NCBI GenBank assembly: GCA_029891385.1
Contig: CM057235.1
Coordinates: forward strand, 20,143,120-20,207,119
Length of the DNA: 64,000 nucleotides
Source: Erythroxylum novogranatense
Lineage: Eukaryota; Streptophyta; Magnoliopsida; Malpighiales; Erythroxylaceae
Reading direction: 5' to 3'
Position numbers and translations under genes: made by a program. How positions within the stretch are numbered: position 1 is the stretch's first letter; each line of letters opens with the position of its first letter. A model generated the notes under the pieces. It had not been told where the DNA came from. It saw nothing but the letters and a program-made list of their open reading frames with translations, and did not search any database. Shown piece by piece: positions 60,101 through 64,000 of the stretch.

Positions 60101-62012
60101 TGCATACGAGAGTCATCCGATTTCAAAGCGTGATTCTGTTTCCACTACAATTCTTATTAATTCTTCAATATGTACTATGCAAAGAATTGCTGTTTTAGAG
60201 GATGGGAAATTGGTCGAATTATTACTGGAACCAGTAAAGAGTGATGTGCAATGTGATAGTGTGTATGTAGGAGTGGTCACAAAATTTGTCCCTCATATGG
60301 GTGGCGCATTTGTAAACATTGGGAGTTCAAGACCTAGTCTTATGGAGATAAAACAGAATAGGGAACCATTCATATTTCCTCCTTTTCGTCAAAGGACAAA
60401 GAAAGTGAAAATTAATGGATTACTACTTGGAACCTTGGAAGAACATATGCCTGCTAACAAAATTGAATACATGCAGGATGATGTGGAAGCCAGTGAAGAT
60501 ATTGCTGAATCTATATCCAGGGATGATTTTCTACATTTTACAGTCACTGACCATGAGGAACATGACGATGATGATGTTGATATTCTGGAAGTAAAACAAA
60601 GTGATAGTAGCATCACTGCTGAATATGGTGATGTGGAAGCTGATTATAGGACCTTTTTAGATGGAAAGCACAATCTGGGAAGCAAAATCACAAATACTTG
60701 TTTTCCAGTTGAAACAGAAGCATCTAACAAGTATTTACTGCCTTGTCCTCAAGATGGTAGGGGTTCTGAATATGTGTCAACTGATGAAAACAAGTGGGAC
60801 CAAGTTTGTAAGGGCACAAAAATAATTGTCCAAGTTGTCAAAGAGGGGTTAGGTACAAAAGGTCCTCAACTGACTGCTTATCCAAAGCTAAGAAGCAGAT
60901 TCTGGGTTAGTTATGTTTGCAGATTTACAAGTCTCATGAACCTTTCAGTCACTGAGTTGTGGTTAGAGCTCTTGTTTTAGCTGGCTGAACCCTTAGCTCT
61001 GTCTTGCAGATATTGATTACACGTTATGACAAGATTGGTGTCTCCAAAAAGATTTCTGGAATTGAGCGCACACGCCTCAAAGTAATAGCAAAATCCTTGC
61101 AGCCCCCTGGTTTTGGTCTAACCGTAAGGACTGTTGCTGCTGGTCATTCTTTAGAAGAATTGCAGAAGGACCTAGAAGGCTTGCTTTCAACTTGGAAAAG
61201 TATAATAGAACATGCAATGTCTGCAGCTCTCGCTGCAGATGAAGGTGTGGAGGGAGCCATCCCTGTTATATTGCATAGGGCAATGGGTCAAACAGTCTCA
61301 GTTGTACAAGATTACTTTAATGAGAATGTAAGTGAAATGTTGTGGTGATCTTCTGCTGAACCTCATGTTTCTTTATTTGACAATCTAATGCATTTAAAAA
61401 CTTGATGCATTAACTTTATCTGCTGATATTTGTTATTGCCTTTGTGCAGGTTAAGAAACTGATAGTTGACTCCCCAAGGACATATCATGAGGTATGCCAT
61501 TGGCCTTTTTTGTGGAGGAATTTGTTTAGTGATTGGAAATATTAACACATAGGCACATCAATTCATGCATTTGTGTTTCTTAATTTGGCTTGCATTATTT
61601 AACTTCAAACACATTCTTATCTTCTTGACCGAATGAAATTGAGTCAAACAGTGAGTCAACGGATTTGGAGTTGTGCATTATAATGTCTTTATGGTGATTT
61701 TGTAGCATATGGCCGTGTGCATGTCTGCTTTTAAATGTGAATAGGACTAAACTTCAATGTGTATGATTAGAAGTTGATCATTTGTTTCTATATATTCTTT
61801 GATTATGCTGTTTCTTTTACTGCTACATCATAGAATTTATTTATGCAGATTGTTTAGGTGCTTTACCTTTTGCGCTCTCCTCTTCAGGTCACAAACTACC
61901 TTCAGGAACTTGCTCCTGATCTTTGTAATCGAGTTGAGTTATATGATAAAAGAGTCCCTCTTTTTAATGAATTCAATGTCGAGGAAGAGATTGATAGTAT
62001 CCTAAGTAAAAG
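57167..62012 (+). CDS. RNE: Plastid RNase E/G-like protein RNE, 5' 8 exons (3' partial)
   Basis: Nuclear-encoded plastid endoribonuclease that matures polycistronic plastid mRNAs and rRNA. Exons: 57167-57288, 57678-57778, 58390-58571, 59446-59695, 59782-60905, 61010-61327, 61450-61491, 61888-62012. Phases close throughout, giving 754 codons plus 2 nt. The start MDVYEAWPR resembles the Arabidopsis N-terminus, and a transit peptide is expected. Exons 3-4 hold a CBM20 starch-binding-type domain (VVWTVDADLAAGQ, YLSGDLHVLGNWQPE, NFKYNYYIKD, ITWRTGPEFSLSVP). Exon 5 holds the S1 region (VYVGVVTKFVPHMGGAFVNI) with a plant-specific acidic insert (HDDDDVDILE) and KGTKIIVQVVKEGLGTKGPQ. Exons 6-8 continue the RNase E/G family domain (KISGIERTRLKVIAKSLQ, RTVAAGHSLEELQKDL, DSPRTYHE). 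The catalytic Mg-binding aspartates lie beyond the window. The end of exon 1 is the least certain border. Confidence 0.92.
57316..57377. repeat. Two perfect 30-bp direct repeats in RNE intron 1
   Basis: TTTGAACATGAACTTAAATT.. occurs at 57316-57345 and 57348-57377, identical over 30 bases and separated by two bases. Confidence 0.92.
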
Positions 62013-62267
62013 GTGAGGATTTGTACTGTTTGTTACATTTCTGTATGATAAATATCTTATTAGGCCTTTCACATCTTATTTATTGTTTATTTGTGGTAAA
62101 GACATCATGAAAGCAATCAAGAGGAGGCCTTTGAGCTTCTACCAAAGTGCTAAAATAATTGAAGGAGATCATACTTAAAGCTTTACATTTGGGTGGAATT
62201 GAACTTTACTTGCATTTTTAGATACTAGACTGTGCTTCAGTGTTTCCTTGGGATACTTCTATACTTC

Positions 62268-62642
62268 TGTTATGGTCCCGTGTTTGGGATCGAGTCACAG
62301 GGCGAGTATGCTGTTTTTTTGGTCGACCTATCTTGAATAGAATTTCAGCTCTTCAAAGGGAGACTGACACCTTAGAGTTCGATAGAGAGAACTCTGATCT
62401 CTTATTTGAATAAATCTTGACTTGCTCTTTATTAATTCCGATTGCCTTTAAATAGGCAAGTCTCTTTACAATAATAGGATTCCTACTCTAAGCATGTTTC
62501 CTACTTTCGATAATCCTACCTTATTATTATCCTATCAATAATAGGATTCCTACCTACCTTATTATTATCCTATCAATAATAGGATTCCTACCTTATTATT
62601 ATCCTAATAAGGAAATAACCATAAAACACCAACTATCTAACA
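62268..62642 (-). repeat. 3' LTR of the intronic gypsy element, 375 bp
   Basis: In plus-strand coordinates it runs from TGTTATGG (62268) to CTAACA (62642), i.e. TG..CA on the minus strand. It contains a tandem array at about 62480-62610. The first 207 bases compare with 63794-64000 with only three differences. Confidence 0.9.
62480..62610. repeat. Tandem array within the LTR
   Basis: About three copies of a unit containing CCTACCTTATTATTATCC and TATCAATAATAGGATT. Confidence 0.85.
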
Positions 62643-63773
62643 AATCGATAAAAATCCAAATTAATGTTTCTTTCTTTCATACGTTTTGCCCAAGAATGCG
62701 TCCACAACATTACCCCCCTCTTGTGGAAAGAGCTTGTCCTCAAGCTCGAATGATGGATCATCATTGTATCTACTAACTCTAACCAGAAAAGCCGTTTGCA
62801 TTGGTGAGTAGCTGAATATGGTTCATCACAATTATAACACAGCCCTTTTGATCTCCTTTCTGCCATCTCTGCTCGTGTCAATTGCTTAAAAAAAGGGGCA
62901 TGATTGCTTGGTGATTTATCAATCGCTGCAGATGACACCTTGGAACTCCTTGGTGGCATAGTCACCGAACTAGAGCTTGTTTGGGGAGATTGCCATGTCA
63001 TCCTTTGAGTACTAGTGATTTTTTACAACTGAAGCTTCTGTTCATAAGCTCTAGCCAAACTCATAGTAGCTGCTAAGTCTGGTGGTTTAAGCAGTTGAAC
63101 ATCCAATCTAATGGAATCATTCAATCCCGCCATAAATAATCCCACGTGCAAACTTTCCGAAATGAGCTCATCAGCTCTAGCTAGTTTTTCTTGGAGCTGA
63201 CGCTGATAGTTTTCAACAGTTCCGGTTTGTCGAAGAGTGACTAATTCACCCACTGGATTACTACCTTCCGGTGGTCCAAACCTTTGGAAGCAACTTTTCC
63301 AAATTCATCCAAGTCATTGATTTTTTTGCCCTCTTCAATTGATAAAACTACAATTGTGCTTCTCCTAAGAGATGAAAACCTGCTAGTCCCACCCTTTCTG
63401 TCTCCGGTGTATTCTGATTTTCAAAGAATTGCTCACAGCGGCGAGCCCAAATTAAGGGGTCTTCCATGCCATCATAGGTCGGGAAATCCAATTTTGCATA
63501 CCTGGGCACTGTGGATTGATGGTTTCTGGTGTGTGGAACAGGTTGTATAGGGCCTTCCTTGGTAGCGGTGGCAGCTGGTCGATCTGTTGTGGGTACAGCC
63601 GCACTGCTCTCTTCGCTTCCATTGACAGTAGTTTTGTGACCACTGAGTCCTATGCCAGATAGTTCTTGAAAAATCTGGGCAATTTTCTCCCCAAGACGTT
63701 CCATAGCTGAAAGCTTGGAGTCGGTAAGGGCTCGTTCTTCTTGCAATAGGTCTCTGATTTCATCACCCATCAT
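62633..63773 (-). pseudogene. Gag remnant fused to polyprotein C-terminal tail
   Basis: The start ATG is at 63773 just after the primer-binding site (MMGDEIRDLLQEE). The usual gag core follows (LDFPTYDGMEDPLIWARRCE, QRQLQEKLARADELI, VGLFMAGLNDSIRLDVQ). A knuckle-like CYNCDEPYSATHQC lies at about 62839-62798. Shortly afterwards the sequence matches the polyprotein end (LEDKLFPQEGG-like in another frame), showing the deletion. Frame changes split gag into three open parts. Confidence 0.88.
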
Positions 63774-63778
63774 GTTTG

Positions 63779-63790
63779 GCTCTGATACCA
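63779..63790 (-). other. Primer-binding site (initiator tRNA-Met type)
   Basis: TGGTATCAGAGC on the minus strand, three bases inside the 5' LTR boundary at 63794. It is the standard primer site of many plant gypsy elements. Confidence 0.93.
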
Positions 63791-63793
63791 AAT

Positions 63794-64000
63794 TGTTATG
63801 GTCCCGTGTTTGGGATCGAGTCACAGGGCGAGTATGCTGTTTTTTTGGTCGACCTATCTTGAATAGAATTTCAGTTCTTCAAAGGGAGACTGACACCTTA
63901 GAGTTCGATAGAAAGAACTCTGATCTCTTATTTGAATAAATCTTGACTTGCTCTTTATTAATTCCGATTGCCTTTAAATAGGCAAGTCTCCTTACAATAA
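63794..64000 (-). repeat. 5' LTR of the intronic gypsy element (cut by window end)
   Basis: Starts TGTTATGG in plus-strand coordinates and runs to the window end. It is nearly identical to 62268-62474. Confidence 0.92.

Larger units (their letters stand above)
62268..64000 (-). mobile_element. Young pol-deleted Ty3/gypsy element in an RNE intron
   Basis: Minus-strand element. Its 3' LTR is 62268-62642 and its 5' LTR starts at 63794 and runs past the window end. A tRNA-Met primer-binding site (TGGTATCAGAGC on the minus strand) is at 63790-63779. Between the LTRs there is gag, and then a jump from the zinc-knuckle region to the polyprotein C-terminal tail, so protease, RT and integrase are gone. 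It sits after RNE exon 8 in the intron starting at 62013. The left flank is ACTTC (62263-62267); the matching duplication is outside. Confidence 0.9.

Noticed and set aside
63794..63824. Gag start at the upstream ATG (63824, minus strand)
   Set aside because: That ATG lies in the LTR and the frame crosses the primer-binding site; the ATG at 63773 is the more likely start.

Overview
This is a window of plant nuclear DNA, almost certainly from a eudicot. The evidence is AT-rich introns with GT..AG borders, four intron-rich genes with clear land-plant orthologues, plant-type LTR retrotransposons, LINE and hAT remnants, a MITE, and a fragment of plastid ycf1 inserted in the nucleus. The species cannot be named from the sequence. 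I found no bacterial-type system, CRISPR array, rRNA or convincing tRNA gene.

Layout. 1-4384: decayed Ty1/copia element ending in a 3' LTR, apparently inside an intron of the next gene. 4907-11921 (+): last 14 coding exons of the kinetochore scaffold KNL1 (1033 codons in the window; N-terminus upstream). 15054-18017 (+): complete CONSTANS-like transcription factor of the COL9/COL10 (BBX7/BBX8) type, 414 aa. 19330-21060 (-): hAT transposase remnant. 21061-25900 (-): truncated Ty3/gypsy element whose LTR contains a plastid ycf1 fragment. 26582-29383 (-): complete RRP15 ribosome-biogenesis gene, 8 exons, 312 aa. 29570-32860: foldback repeat and hAT remnants. 32865-37560: large non-coding (LARD/Athila-like) retroelement on the minus strand with a hAT-type MITE inside. 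37580-39524: truncated LTR. 40200-55760 (+): one LINE split by three later LTR-element insertions (solo LTR, solo LTR, full chromovirus), each flanked by a 5-bp duplication. 56334-56603 (-): RNase H fragment. 57167-62012 (+): first 8 coding exons of plastid RNase E/G-like (RNE). 62268-64000 (-): young, pol-deleted gypsy element in an RNE intron.

For the genes I worked out exon borders by hand; all reading phases close across every intron, which is strong evidence for the models. The four genes do not form a pathway. KNL1 acts at kinetochores, COL9/10 in light and flowering signalling, RRP15 in the nucleolus and RNE in plastid RNA processing. From memory, the Arabidopsis orthologues lie as two pairs on different chromosomes (KNL1 near RNE; RRP15 next to COL10), so this window may keep an ancestral gene order that was divided after genome duplication. 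About three quarters of the window is transposon-derived or unassigned AT-rich DNA. I see no clearly undescribed biological system; the most notable structures are the triple-nested LINE, the ycf1 fragment inside an LTR, a CpG-rich block in a solo LTR, and a foldback repeat beside the RRP15 promoter.
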